Source of the DNA: Aureimonas sp. AU4
GTDB lineage: Bacteria; Pseudomonadota; Alphaproteobacteria; Rhizobiales; Rhizobiaceae
NCBI RefSeq assembly: GCF_001463765.1
Contig: NZ_BBWK01000017.1
Location: forward strand, 80,435-144,434
DNA length: 64,000 bases
Reading direction: 5' to 3'
A program made the translations under genes and the position numbers. Shown here in pieces: positions 35,705 through 45,572 of this stretch. Under the pieces are notes generated by a model. That model saw only the letters and a list, made by a program, of their open reading frames with translations. It ran no database searches and had not been told where the DNA came from. How positions within the stretch are numbered: position 1 is the stretch's first letter; each line of letters opens with the position of its first letter.

Positions 35705-36169
35705 ATGACAGATCCCGTCCAGATCCATGATCTGCGCGCCCTCCCCGCTCACGCCGATACGGTGGCCGACCGCGGCTGGCGGGAATGGTGGAGGGCGAGT
35801 GGCACCCCTCTGGCAACCTACCGGGCGCGCGTCGAGGACAGCCTCTCGGCCGGAGACTTTCCGTTCACGCTGGTAGCCCATCGCGGCGGCGCCTTCGTCG
35901 GCATGGCCTCCCTGATCCGAAGCGACATGGAAGCGCGGCCCGATCTGACCCCTTGGGTCGCGGCAGTCTTCGTGGAGCCGGCCGAAAGAGGCAAAGGCCT
36001 CGGCGGAATGCTGGTGAAAGCCGTCGCGGGGCGCGCCTTCGGGCAAGGCCGGACGCGGCTTTTTCTGTGCGCCGAGCCGCGCAACGCACCGTTCTACGCC
36101 CGGATGGGTTGGCGGACGGTGGAAGCGAACGTGAACGGCCTCGATGTCCTGGCGCTCAACCGGCGCTAG
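35705..36169 (+). CDS. GNAT family N-acetyltransferase
   Basis: The 154-aa protein shows the GNAT fold: VGMASLIRSDM, the beta-4 strand VAAVFVEPAERGKGLGGMLV with the acetyl-CoA loop RGKGLGG (R/Q-x-x-G-x-G/A) and the C-terminal RNAPFYARMGWRTV, in which the Tyr is the usual general acid position. The acceptor is unknown. The ATG has a GAAGG ribosome site six bases away and overlaps the TGA of a 22-codon basic mini-frame (35640-35708). The gene lies alone between divergent ileS and convergent ribF, whose ends overlap it by 4 bp. Confidence 0.88.
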   Translation: MTDPVQIHDLRALPAHADTVADRGWREWWRASGTPLATYRARVEDSLSAGDFPFTLVAHRGGAFVGMASLIRSDMEARPDLTPWVAAVFVEPAERGKGLGGMLVKAVAGRAFGQGRTRLFLCAEPRNAPFYARMGWRTVEANVNGLDVLALNRR

Positions 36170-37140
36170 AACGCCACGGCACGGTCGAGCGGCGAAAGCG
36201 GCTGCGCGCCGGCGAGCAGCGCCCTCGCCTCCGCCGTGTCGACGTTCATGCGCTCCACCAGCGCCTCGACCGACTCGAAGCGCTCCTCGCCCCGGATGAA
36301 GCCGAAGAGCGAGATGTCAGCCGTCTCGCCGTAGAGATCGCCCGAAAAATCGAACAGGAAGGTCTCGAACAGCGCGTGGCCGTTGTCGAAGGTCGGGCGG
36401 CGGCCGAAGCTCGCCACGCCGTCGTGGAGCGCGCCGTCGGCCCGGCGAAGGCGCACGGCGTAGATGCCGTGGGCGAGCAGCCCGTCCTCGGCCAGCGCCA
36501 TGTTGGCCGTGGGGTAGCCGAGCGTGCGGCCGAGCTTGGCGCCGTGGACGATCTCGCCCCGGAACGTCCAGCGATAGCCGAGCAGGGCGGCCGCCGCCGC
36601 CGCGTCGCCGTTCATCAGGTCCTCGCGAATGCGCGACGAGGAGACGACGAGCCCCCCCTCCTCCGTGAACGCGGGAACCGTGGTGACGGAAAGGCCCGCC
36701 GAGGCGCCGCGCTCGGCGAGAAAGCGTGCGTCGCCCCCGCGCCGGGCGCCGAAGCGGAAGTCGTAGCCCGCCACGACATGGGCGGCGCCGAGCTCGGCGA
36801 GGATCGTGCGGTCCACGAAGTCCTCGGGCGAGTGCCCCGCGAACTCGAGGTCGAAGGGCTGCTCCACCACGGCCTGGAAGCCGAGAAGGCCGAGCAGACG
36901 CGCCTTCACGGCGGGCGGCGTCAGGCGCGGCACGGGATGGGCCGGGCGGAACACCGTGCGCGGATGGGGCTCGAAGGTGAGGCACACGAGCGGGCGCCCC
37001 TCGCGCTCGGCGATCTCGTGCGCCGCGCCGAGAACGGCCTGGTGGCCGCGATGGACGCCGTCGAAGTTGCCGATCGCGACCACGCCGCCCCGCAGCTCGG
37101 CGGGCAGCGCGGCTGCCGCGACGACGCGTCGGCAGGTCAA
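36166..37140 (-). CDS. ribF: Bifunctional riboflavin kinase / FAD synthetase
   Basis: RibF makes FMN and then FAD. The N-terminal adenylyltransferase domain has AIGNFDGVHRGHQAVL, the PHP-type element FEPHPRTVF and SSSRIREDLMNGD; the C-terminal kinase domain has GRTLGYPTANMAL, FGRRPTFDNG and the catalytic Glu in ETFLFDF. The product from TTG 37140 is 324 aa. This TTG overlaps the TGA of the HAD gene as TTGA, and no other plausible start precedes the conserved AIGNFDG block closely. The gene ends 4 bp inside the convergent GNAT gene. Confidence 0.93.
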   Translation of the reverse strand: MTCRRVVAAAALPAELRGGVVAIGNFDGVHRGHQAVLGAAHEIAEREGRPLVCLTFEPHPRTVFRPAHPVPRLTPPAVKARLLGLLGFQAVVEQPFDLEFAGHSPEDFVDRTILAELGAAHVVAGYDFRFGARRGGDARFLAERGASAGLSVTTVPAFTEEGGLVVSSSRIREDLMNGDAAAAAALLGYRWTFRGEIVHGAKLGRTLGYPTANMALAEDGLLAHGIYAVRLRRADGALHDGVASFGRRPTFDNGHALFETFLFDFSGDLYGETADISLFGFIRGEERFESVEALVERMNVDTAEARALLAGAQPLSPLDRAVAF

Positions 37141-37985
37141 CGCAGCGACGCCATCATGTAGCGCGCGCTGACGCCGCGCTCGCGCATCGCGGCGGCCAGA
37201 TGCCCGGGATGGCCGAGCACGTCGGCGAGCTCGTCGCGGTGGATGCCGTGGGTGACGAAGAGGCAGTCGGCCCCGAAGTTCGCCGCGCCCCGCACGTCGG
37301 TGAAGAGCCCGTCGCCGATGCACAAGGTGCGGCGCGGCGGGGTGGGCAGCGACGCGCTCGCCACCTCGTAGATCGGACGGTGCGGCTTGCCAGCCAGATG
37401 CACCTCGCCGCCGAGCTCGGCATAAAGCGCGCCCAGCGCGCCGGCGCAGAAGATCAGGCGCTCGCCCCGGTGGACCACGATGTCGGGATTGGCGCAGACG
37501 AGCGGCAGCCGGCGTTCGGCCAGACGCCCGAGAAGCGCGCGGTAGTCTTCCGGCGTTTCGCGCTCGTCGTCGCGAAGGCCCGTCACGACGATCCCTTCCG
37601 CCTCGTCCTCGGCGACGGGACGCGCATCCAGCCCGTCGAAGAGATCGCGGTCGCGCACGGCCCCGATATGAAGGAAGCGGCGCGGGCCCGCCTCGATCAT
37701 GGCGCGCGTGGCGTCGCCCGAGGTGACCACGCGGTCGTAGCCCTCCGGGTCGACGCCGAGGGCGCCGAGCTGCGCCACGACGCCGGCCGAGGGACGCGGC
37801 GAGTTGGTGAGGAGCACGACCCGCGCCCCGTCCTCGCGCGCGCGGCGCAGGGCCGCGACGGCTTCCGGATTCTGCCGCACGCCGTCGTGCACGACGCCCC
37901 AGACGTCGCAGAACAGGGTGTCGTAGTCGCCCGAAACCTCGCGCAGGCTCTCGATGCCGCGCAAGGGGGCGCCGTCGTCGCTCAT
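37137..37985 (-). CDS. HAD-family hydrolase, TIGR01459 subfamily
   Basis: The 282-aa protein has the HAD IIA layout: the nucleophile region CDVWGVVHDGV, in which the usual DxDG is replaced by DVWGVVHDG as in this subfamily, then VVLLTNSPRPS (motif II), GKPHRPIYEVA (motif III Lys) and CIGDGLFTDVRGAANFGAD (motif IV). The TIGR01459 group is alphaproteobacterial and of unknown substrate; its steady pairing with ribF hints at flavin nucleotide or sugar phosphate dephosphorylation, which is only inference. The stop overlaps the ribF TTG start. About 250 bp upstream to the groESL promoter hold no feature I can support. Confidence 0.88.
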   Translation of the reverse strand: MSDDGAPLRGIESLREVSGDYDTLFCDVWGVVHDGVRQNPEAVAALRRAREDGARVVLLTNSPRPSAGVVAQLGALGVDPEGYDRVVTSGDATRAMIEAGPRRFLHIGAVRDRDLFDGLDARPVAEDEAEGIVVTGLRDDERETPEDYRALLGRLAERRLPLVCANPDIVVHRGERLIFCAGALGALYAELGGEVHLAGKPHRPIYEVASASLPTPPRRTLCIGDGLFTDVRGAANFGADCLFVTHGIHRDELADVLGHPGHLAAAMRERGVSARYMMASLR

Positions 37986-38251
37986 GCCCGATCCACTCCT
38001 TCGCCGGGGCGGCTCCCCGCCCGGTGGGGTGGCGATAGCGGAGCTCCGGGCGAAGGGTCAAGCGAGCGCGGTGACGCAAGGGCGCCGGAACGAAGCGAGG
38101 CGGGCGTCACGCAATCGTCGCGCCGGCCTGCGAGATCGACCCTTGGATGAGCGGGGGCCCGTCCCCATCTGGGCGGGTATCCATCGCTCGATGCGGGCCG
38201 TGGGTTGCGCGCGAGGCGGGCGTTTCCCCCACGGGAAAGCTGGCGCGGAAC

Positions 38252-38280
38252 TTGACAGCGGAACCTTTCCTCACCTATCT
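38252..38280 (+). promoter_or_regulatory. Housekeeping sigma promoter of groESL
   Basis: TTGACA at 38252-38257 and CTATCT at 38275-38280 are separated by 17 bases, a strong match to the alphaproteobacterial vegetative consensus. It ends 9 bp before the CIRCE element, so the transcription start should fall at or just before CIRCE. Upstream, 37986-38251 holds nothing else I can identify. Confidence 0.75.
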
Positions 38281-38289
38281 GCGGCGCCG

Positions 38290-38316
38290 TTAGCACTCTC
38301 CATCGGCGAGTGCCAA
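38290..38316 (+). promoter_or_regulatory. CIRCE operator (HrcA binding site)
   Basis: TTAGCACTC (38290-38298), nine bases, then GAGTGCCAA (38308-38316). The consensus is TTAGCACTC-N9-GAGTGCTAA; only one base of the right arm differs. It lies between the promoter and groES, so heat-shock control by the HrcA repressor is expected. No hrcA gene is in the window. Confidence 0.92.
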
Positions 38317-38383
38317 AAGCTCCTTGGGCTCCTCGGCCGCGTTCCGGCCGGTGCGGGCTCCCATAAGAAGGAAGGTTCGATCC

Positions 38384-38680
38384 ATGGCCAGCGTGAACTT
38401 CCGCCCCCTGCACGACCGCGTCGTCGTCCGGCGCGTCGAGTCCGAGAACAAGACCGCGGGCGGCATCATCATCCCCGACACCGCCAAGGAGAAGCCGCAG
38501 GAAGGCGAGATCATCGCGGTGGGCGCGGGCGCCCGCGACGAGACCGGCAAGGTCAACCCGCTCGAGGTCAAGGCCGGCGACCGCATCCTGTTCGGCAAGT
38601 GGTCGGGCACCGAGATCAAGCTCGGCGGCGAGGACCTGCTCATCATGAAGGAATCCGACATCCTCGGGATCGTCGGCTAA
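38384..38680 (+). CDS. groES: Co-chaperonin GroES
   Basis: The 98-aa product has the family blocks [14 protein letters not shown], the mobile loop around [18 protein letters not shown] and [20 protein letters not shown]. It caps GroEL during protein folding in the cytoplasm. The ATG at 38384 is preceded by AAGAAGGAAGG, a strong ribosome site. Transcription begins at a consensus promoter with a CIRCE operator, and groEL follows after 81 bp. Confidence 0.98.
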   Translation: MASVNFRPLHDRVVVRRVESENKTAGGIIIPDTAKEKPQEGEIIAVGAGARDETGKVNPLEVKAGDRILFGKWSGTEIKLGGEDLLIMKESDILGIVG

Positions 38681-38713
38681 CAGCCTTCCCTTCTTCTTCC
38701 CTTCAATCCTTGA

Positions 38714-40414
<1,701 letters not shown>

Positions 40415-40454
40415 GTCCCGGCCTACCTGCCCCCGCGGCAGACAAACGTCAGAA

Positions 40455-40486
40455 GGCCCGGCGGAGCGATCCGCCGGGCCGTTTTT
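40455..40486 (+). terminator. Intrinsic terminator of groESL
   Basis: GGCCCGGCGG (40455-40464) pairs perfectly with CCGCCGGGCC (40471-40480) across a 6-base loop, followed by GTTTTT. It lies 40 bp after the groEL stop. Confidence 0.92.
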
Positions 40487-40542
40487 CGTGTAAGAGGCCC
40501 CGTTCGACGCGCCCCGGCCCCCTTCCAGTCCTGCGGAGACCG

Positions 40543-41319
40543 ATGACCGACTTTCTCCTGTTTCTCGTGGTCGGCGCCCTCGCCCAGCTCGTCGACGGCG
40601 CGCTCGGCATGGCCTACGGCGTCATATCGTCGACGGTGCTTCTCAGCTTCGGCATCACGCCGGCCGTGACTTCGGCCTCGGTCCATACGGCCGAGCTCTT
40701 CACCACGGCCGCCTCGGGCACCGCCCATATCGCCAACCGCAACATCGACTGGCCGCTGTTCCGGCGCCTCGTGCCCTTCGGCGTGGCGGGCGGCGTCTTG
40801 GGAACCTACGTCCTGACCTCGATCGAGGGCGATGCGATCCGCCCCTTCGTCGCGGCCTATCTCGCCGTGATCGGCGTGCTCCTCACGCTGCGCTCCTTCC
40901 GCAAGATGCCGCGCGCCCGCACGCCCCTGGCGCTCGTGCCGCCGCTCGGCCTCGGCGGCGGCTTTCTCGATTCGATCGGCGGCGGCGGATGGGGACCGAT
41001 CGTCACCTCGGGCCTGCTCGGCGCGGGCGGCCAGCCCCGCTACGTGATCGGAACAGTCAACGCGGCCGAGTTCCTGGTCACGCTCGCCGTCTCGCTTTCG
41101 TTCGTGCTGGCGCTGGTCACCGGCCATTGGGAGGAAGCGGGCGATCTTACCACCCACGCCCTTTCGGTGCTCGGCCTCATCGCGGGCGGCGTCCTGGCCG
41201 CGCCGATGGCGGGCTACGCGGTGCGCCGCATTCCCGAGCGCCTGCTCCTGCGCATCGTCGGGCTCCTGATCTCCTGTCTCGCCCTGCAGCAGATCGTCGG
41301 ACTTCTTTCCAAGAGTTAA
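40543..41319 (+). CDS. TauE/SafE family sulfite/organosulfonate exporter-like permease
   Basis: The 258-aa protein is almost entirely hydrophobic, with about eight membrane segments in two related halves. Family marks are [16 protein letters not shown] in the first half and [26 protein letters not shown] in the second. TauE/SafE proteins move sulfite, sulfoacetate or other small anions across the inner membrane; the substrate here is not predictable, since no sulfur genes are nearby. The gene stands alone between the groEL terminator and csbD. Confidence 0.9.
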   Translation: MTDFLLFLVVGALAQLVDGALGMAYGVISSTVLLSFGITPAVTSASVHTAELFTTAASGTAHIANRNIDWPLFRRLVPFGVAGGVLGTYVLTSIEGDAIRPFVAAYLAVIGVLLTLRSFRKMPRARTPLALVPPLGLGGGFLDSIGGGGWGPIVTSGLLGAGGQPRYVIGTVNAAEFLVTLAVSLSFVLALVTGHWEEAGDLTTHALSVLGLIAGGVLAAPMAGYAVRRIPERLLLRIVGLLISCLALQQIVGLLSKS

Positions 41320-41331
41320 TGTCGTCAGCCA

Positions 41332-41357
41332 GGAACCAATCTGTCGCACCCAAGGTT
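41332..41357 (+). promoter_or_regulatory. EcfG-like general stress promoter for csbD
   Basis: GGAAC (41332-41336), 17 bases, then GGTT (41354-41357). This matches the EcfG consensus GGAAC-N16/17-CGTT except for the first base of the second box. It starts 83 bp before the csbD ATG. CsbD proteins are general stress proteins in other bacteria, which fits. Confidence 0.55.
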
Positions 41358-41414
41358 TTCCGCCCATAGACCGGACAGTGAGGTCCGGCCATTCGAAACA
41401 GATGGAGTGGCATC

Positions 41415-41603
41415 ATGGTCGACTCGAACGAGATCAAGGGCGGCGCCAAGGAAATCGGCGGCAAGCTCAAGGAAGCCATCGGCAACGCGATCGGCAACGA
41501 CCGCATGGCGGCCGACGGGCTCGCCGATCAGGCCGAAGGCAAGACCCAGAAGAACTACGGCAAGGTCAAGGACGCCGTGAAGGATCAGGTCGGTCGCCAC
41601 TAA
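41415..41603 (+). CDS. CsbD family general stress protein (62 aa)
   Basis: The small, highly charged helical protein has the CsbD pattern: [51 protein letters not shown]. It is soluble and of unknown mechanism; csbD of Bacillus subtilis belongs to the sigma-B stress regulon. The ATG is preceded by a GGAGTGG ribosome site. An EcfG-like promoter lies upstream and an intrinsic terminator directly behind, so it is a single-gene transcript. Confidence 0.93.
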   Translation: MVDSNEIKGGAKEIGGKLKEAIGNAIGNDRMAADGLADQAEGKTQKNYGKVKDAVKDQVGRH

Positions 41604-41628
41604 GACCGCCATCCGCATCGCATGAGGG

Positions 41629-41656
41629 AAAAGCCGGCCGCAGGGCCGGCTTTTCC
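41629..41656 (+). terminator. Intrinsic terminator of csbD
   Basis: AAAAGCCGGCC (41629-41639) pairs perfectly with GGCCGGCTTTT (41644-41654) over a 4-base loop. It lies 26 bp after the csbD stop and, with A and T tracts on both sides, could work in both directions. Confidence 0.9.
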
Positions 41657-41725
41657 TGTTGGGGGCCCAGGGCTTCCCGTGTAAACCGCGCCACGACCCT
41701 ATCCTCTCGGCAAGGACGCAAGGCA

Positions 41726-43117
41726 GTGGCTGGAACCAGACGCGAAACGGATTCGATCGGCGCGATCGAGGTGGCGACCGACCGCTACTGGGGCGCCCAG
41801 ACGGAGCGCTCGCTCAACAACTTCCGCATCGGCACCGACAAGCAGCCCATCGCGGTGATCCACGCGCTGGCGACCGTCAAGAAGGCGGCGGCGCGCGTCA
41901 ACCAGGGCTACGGCAAGCTGGACGCCAAGCTCGCCGACGCGATCGTCGCGGCCGCCGACGAGGTGATCTCCGGCCGGCTCGACGACCACTTCCCGCTCGT
42001 CGTCTACCAGACGGGCTCGGGCACGCAGACCAACATGAACGTCAACGAGGTCATCTCGAACCGCGCCATCGAGCAGCTCGGCGGCGAGATGGGCACGAAG
42101 AAGCCGGTCCATCCGAACGACCACGTCAACATGGGCCAGTCGTCCAACGACGTGTTCCCGACCGCGATCCACGTGGCGGTGGCGATCGAGGCGACCCAGC
42201 GCATCTTGCCCGCGATCGACGCGCTGCACGCCTCGCTCGACGCCAAGGCGAAGGCGTTCGACCACATCATCAAGATCGGCCGCACCCATACGCAGGACGC
42301 GACCCCGATCACGCTCGGCCAGGAGTTCTCCGGCTACGCGGCGGCGCTGGAGCTCGGCAAGATCCGCATCGAAAAGGCGCTGCACGACGTGTTGGCGCTG
42401 GCGCAGGGCGGCACGGCGGTCGGCACCGGGCTCAACGCACCGGTCGGCTTCGACGTGCGCATCGCCGACGAGATCGCCCAGCTGACCGGCCTCCCCTTCC
42501 GCACCGCCGAGAACAAGTTCGAGGCGCTCGCCTCGCACGGCGCGCTCGCCTTCTTCCACGGCTCGCTCAACGCGCTGGCGACCGACCTCTTCAAGATCGC
42601 CAACGACATCCGTTTCCTCGGCTCGGGCCCGCGCTCGGGCCTCGGCGAACTCTCGCTCCCCGAGAACGAGCCGGGCTCCTCGATCATGCCGGGTAAGGTC
42701 AACCCGACCCAGGCCGAGGCCCTCACCATGGTGGCGGCCGAGGTCTTCGGCCACGAGACCACGGTGACGGTCGCGGCGAGCCAGGGCCATTTCGAGCTCA
42801 ACGTCTTCAAGCCGGTGATCGCCAACGCCGTCCTGTCCTCGATCCGGCTTTTGGCCGACGGGATGGACAGTTTCCGTGAACACTGCGTCGACGGGATCGT
42901 CGCCAACGAGAGCCGCATCCGCTCGCTCATGGAGCAGTCGCTGATGCTGGTGACGGCGCTCGCGCCCACCATCGGCTACGACAACGCCGCGACCATCGCC
43001 AAGACGGCCCACAAGAAGGGCACGACGCTGCGCGAGGAGGCGCTCGCCTCCGGCCTCGTCGACGGCGAGACCTACGACCGGGTGGTGGACCCGGCGGCGA
43101 TGACGCGTCCGGGCTGA
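41726..43117 (+). CDS. fumC: Class II fumarate hydratase
   Basis: FumC hydrates fumarate to malate in the TCA cycle without an iron-sulfur cluster. The 463-aa product has the superfamily signature [13 protein letters not shown], the active-site blocks [13 protein letters not shown] and [17 protein letters not shown], and RTHTQDATP. The GTG at 41726 follows AAGGACGCAAGG, a good ribosome site, and matches the normal start and length; the frame is open further upstream only across csbD. A perfect 16-bp inverted repeat follows the gene at 43130. Confidence 0.95.
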   Translation: MAGTRRETDSIGAIEVATDRYWGAQTERSLNNFRIGTDKQPIAVIHALATVKKAAARVNQGYGKLDAKLADAIVAAADEVISGRLDDHFPLVVYQTGSGTQTNMNVNEVISNRAIEQLGGEMGTKKPVHPNDHVNMGQSSNDVFPTAIHVAVAIEATQRILPAIDALHASLDAKAKAFDHIIKIGRTHTQDATPITLGQEFSGYAAALELGKIRIEKALHDVLALAQGGTAVGTGLNAPVGFDVRIADEIAQLTGLPFRTAENKFEALASHGALAFFHGSLNALATDLFKIANDIRFLGSGPRSGLGELSLPENEPGSSIMPGKVNPTQAEALTMVAAEVFGHETTVTVAASQGHFELNVFKPVIANAVLSSIRLLADGMDSFREHCVDGIVANESRIRSLMEQSLMLVTALAPTIGYDNAATIAKTAHKKGTTLREEALASGLVDGETYDRVVDPAAMTRPG

Positions 43118-43129
43118 GGACTGGTTTCC

Positions 43130-43164
43130 GGAATCGCCCCAATCGACTCGATTGGGGCGATTCC
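43130..43164 (+). repeat. Perfect 16-bp inverted repeat after fumC
   Basis: GGAATCGCCCCAATCG (43130-43145) and CGATTGGGGCGATTCC (43149-43164) pair without mismatch across only three bases. No T tract follows, unlike the other terminators here. It may stop or stabilise the fumC transcript or be a copy of a dispersed palindrome; I saw no second copy in this window. Confidence 0.6.
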
Positions 43165-43261
43165 CGTTGACGATCAGTCGCGTCCGGCACGGCTATCGGG
43201 GAGCGGCAAGCTTCGGCATCCCTATGGGCCTCGAAACCCGTTGCCCTCCCGGAGCTTTCCC

Positions 43262-43660
43262 TTGAACCCCGCCGTCCTGCTTCTCGCTCGCGTCTTCCTT
43301 TCCATCCTCTTCATCGTGTCCGGCTTCGGCAAGCTGACGGGTGCCGAGGGCTTCGCCGGCTATCTCGGCTCGCTCGGCGTGCCCGGCGGCGTCGCCATGG
43401 CCTATCTCGTGGGCGCTCTGGAGTTCTTCGGCGGCCTCGCGATCCTGGTCGGCTTCCAGACCCGCATCGTCGCCTACGTGCTGGGCGCCTTCTGCATCGC
43501 GACCGGCGTGCTCGCGCATCTCGGCCCGGACCAGTCGACCTCGCTCATGAAGAACATCGGCCTGTGCGGCGGCTTCCTGGCGCTCGCCGCCGCCGGTGCC
43601 GGCGCCTACTCGGTGGACGCCCGCTCGGGCCGCGCCAGCGCCTCGCTCGCCCGCGCCTGA
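43262..43660 (+). CDS. DoxX family membrane protein
   Basis: The 132-aa protein has four hydrophobic segments and the DoxX start pattern LLLARVFLSILFIVSGFGKLTG, then GALEFFGGLAILVGF. DoxX/DoxD-like proteins are small inner-membrane proteins of mostly unknown role, some tied to thiosulfate oxidation or redox stress. The TTG at 43262 is chosen because GGAG lies 8 bases upstream; a TTG at 43241 would add seven residues ahead of the hydrophobic start. The gene ends before a bidirectional terminator. Confidence 0.85.
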   Translation: MNPAVLLLARVFLSILFIVSGFGKLTGAEGFAGYLGSLGVPGGVAMAYLVGALEFFGGLAILVGFQTRIVAYVLGAFCIATGVLAHLGPDQSTSLMKNIGLCGGFLALAAAGAGAYSVDARSGRASASLARA

Positions 43661-43686
43661 TCGGCTTCGTCCCAAACGTATCGAGG

Positions 43687-43717
43687 AACGGCCGCCCCTC
43701 CCCGGGGCGGCCGTTTT
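43687..43717. terminator. Bidirectional intrinsic terminator between doxX and hisG
   Basis: AACGGCCGCCCC (43687-43698) pairs with GGGGCGGCCGTT (43704-43715) over five bases; TTTT ends the plus side. It lies between two convergent genes and can serve doxX, and possibly hisG in the other direction. Confidence 0.85.
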
Positions 43718-43722
43718 CGCAT

Positions 43723-44418
43723 CTAGGTCCGGAAGCGCGCGACGAGCCGCGCCAGCGCTTCCGCGTCCTTGCCCGCCCGCGGCCGAGCGAGCGCGGCGGC
43801 GAGGCACGCCTCGGAGCGCAGGATCACGCCGTCCTCGAGGACGCGCAGCTGGTTGGCGACAAGCGTCGATCCGGTCGAGGTGATGTCCACGATGAGGTCG
43901 GCCGAGCCCGCCGCCGGGGCGCCCTCGGTGGCGCCGAGGCTTTCCACGATGCGATAGCTCTGGATGCCGTGGCTCCGCGTGAAGAAGCCCTGCGTCAGGC
44001 GCCAGTACTTGGTCGCGATGCGCAGGCGACGCCCGTGGCGGGCGCGGAACTCGGCCGCCACGTCTCCGAGGTCCGCCATGGTCTCGACGTCGGCCCAGGC
44101 ATGGGGCACCGCCACGACCACGTCGGCATGGCCGAAGCCGAGTCGCGCCTCGATGCGCACCAGCCGGTCCGCGTCGGGAATGGTCTCGCGCAGGAGGTCC
44201 TCGCCGGTGATGCCGAGGTCGATCGCCCCGTCGCGCAGCTCGCGCGCGATCTCCGAGGCCGACAGAAGCAGGACCTCCAGCCCGTCCGCGCCCCGCACCT
44301 CGGTGCGATAGGAGCGCGGATCGCTGGCCGAGAGCACCTCGATGCCCGCGCCCGCCAGCTTTGCTACGCACTGGTCCTTGAGGCGGCCCTTGGAGGGGAT
44401 GGCGAGGGTAAGCGTCAC
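43723..44418 (-). CDS. hisG: ATP phosphoribosyltransferase, short catalytic form (HisG-S)
   Basis: HisG joins ATP and PRPP in the first step of histidine synthesis. The 231-aa protein is the short form lacking the C-terminal regulatory domain, so it needs HisZ, which is encoded just upstream. Motifs include [35 protein letters not shown] and the PRPP loop [18 protein letters not shown]. The GTG start overlaps the hisZ stop as GTGA. No other his genes are present in the window. Confidence 0.95.
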   Translation of the reverse strand: MTLTLAIPSKGRLKDQCVAKLAGAGIEVLSASDPRSYRTEVRGADGLEVLLLSASEIARELRDGAIDLGITGEDLLRETIPDADRLVRIEARLGFGHADVVVAVPHAWADVETMADLGDVAAEFRARHGRRLRIATKYWRLTQGFFTRSHGIQSYRIVESLGATEGAPAAGSADLIVDITSTGSTLVANQLRVLEDGVILRSEACLAAALARPRAGKDAEALARLVARFRT

Positions 44419-45572
44419 GGTCTCGCCTCCAGCGCGGTGCCGATCCGGTCGAGCCAGAGCGTGAAGCCGACCGCGGGGATGGGCTCTCCGGCGCCGAGAT
44501 AGCCGACCAGCCGGTCGTAGCGCCCGCCGCCCGCCAGCGGCTCGGGCGATGCCGGACCGAGGGTCTCGAAGACGAGGCCGGTATAGTAGTCGATCGGGCG
44601 CCCGAAGGCCGCGCGGTAGCGCAGCGAGGCGGGATCGACGCCGGCCTCCGACAAGGCGCGGTTGCGCGCGGCAAAGCCTTCGATCGCCTGCGCGAAGGCG
44701 GCGTCCCGTCCGAGCCGGGCGAGACGCTCGGGTGCCTCGCCTGCCGGACAATCCACCGCCAGAAAGGCCGACAGGCGCTCGAGGCTGTCGCGATCCAGCC
44801 GCGTGTCGGCAAGCTCGGTCTTTTCCAGAAGCCGCTCGGCGATCTCGGCGGCCCCCCGCCCGCGCTTGGGGGGCAGGCCGCCCTCTTCGATGCGGCCGGC
44901 CACGAGCGCTTCCAGCCCGACGCGGTCGCGCGCCCGCGCAAGGCGCAGGACCGCCGCGTCCGCGGAGGGCGGCGCGCCCGAGCCGTCCGACAGGGCCGCG
45001 AGCGCGGCCTGGAGGAGGTCGTCGCGGCCGAAGGCGCGCACGAGGCGGCGGCGCCATCCGGCGGGAAGCGCCAGCGCCGCCAGGAAGGCCTCGAACAGCG
45101 TCTGGTCGCCGACCACGGTGCGGAGCGAGGCGGCGGGCAGGCCGCAGACCTCGAGCCCGGCCAGCGCATCGGCCAGCGTCGCCGCGTCGGCCGCCGCGCG
45201 GTTCGGCTCGCCGAGATTCTCGACGCCCGCCTGGCGGAACTCCGCCGTCTCGCCGCGCCGCTGGCGGAAAACCAGGCCGTTGTAGCTGTAGCGGCGGGGC
45301 AGCGAGGCCCCGTTCGCGATATGGGCGAGGCACACCGGCACGGTGAAGTCGGGGCGCAGGCACAAGGTCTCGCCGCCCTCGCCGCGCGTCAGGAAGATGC
45401 GCCGGCGCAGGTCCTCGCCGAGCGTGTCGAGATAGGGCTCGGCGCGCTGGAGGATCGGCGTCGCGGTGGGCACGGCGCCGCGCCCGGCAAAGAGCGCGGC
45501 GAGCCTGGCGTCGAAGGGCGTGCCGGCGGCGGCCACCGGACCGGGGTCGCCGGGCGCAGGCAGAAAGCTCAT
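44415..45572 (-). CDS. hisZ: ATP phosphoribosyltransferase regulatory subunit
   Basis: HisZ is a catalytically dead relative of histidyl-tRNA synthetase that activates short HisG and carries its histidine feedback control. The 385-aa protein keeps class II synthetase features ([47 protein letters not shown]) but lacks the anticodon-binding domain. Its ATG overlaps the hisS stop (ATGA) and its stop overlaps the hisG start (GTGA), so hisS-hisZ-hisG is one coupled operon. Confidence 0.93.
   Translation of the reverse strand: MSFLPAPGDPGPVAAAGTPFDARLAALFAGRGAVPTATPILQRAEPYLDTLGEDLRRRIFLTRGEGGETLCLRPDFTVPVCLAHIANGASLPRRYSYNGLVFRQRRGETAEFRQAGVENLGEPNRAAADAATLADALAGLEVCGLPAASLRTVVGDQTLFEAFLAALALPAGWRRRLVRAFGRDDLLQAALAALSDGSGAPPSADAAVLRLARARDRVGLEALVAGRIEEGGLPPKRGRGAAEIAERLLEKTELADTRLDRDSLERLSAFLAVDCPAGEAPERLARLGRDAAFAQAIEGFAARNRALSEAGVDPASLRYRAAFGRPIDYYTGLVFETLGPASPEPLAGGGRYDRLVGYLGAGEPIPAVGFTLWLDRIGTALEARP

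Noticed and set aside
36166..38079. Apparent 637-aa RibF with a large N-terminal extension
   Set aside because: The extension is the HAD gene read in another frame. RibF is complete from the TTG at 37140 and the HAD protein is complete in its own frame, so there is no fusion.
41378..41725. N-terminal extension of fumC across csbD
   Set aside because: csbD is a complete gene with its own promoter and terminator there, and FumC from GTG 41726 has the normal length.
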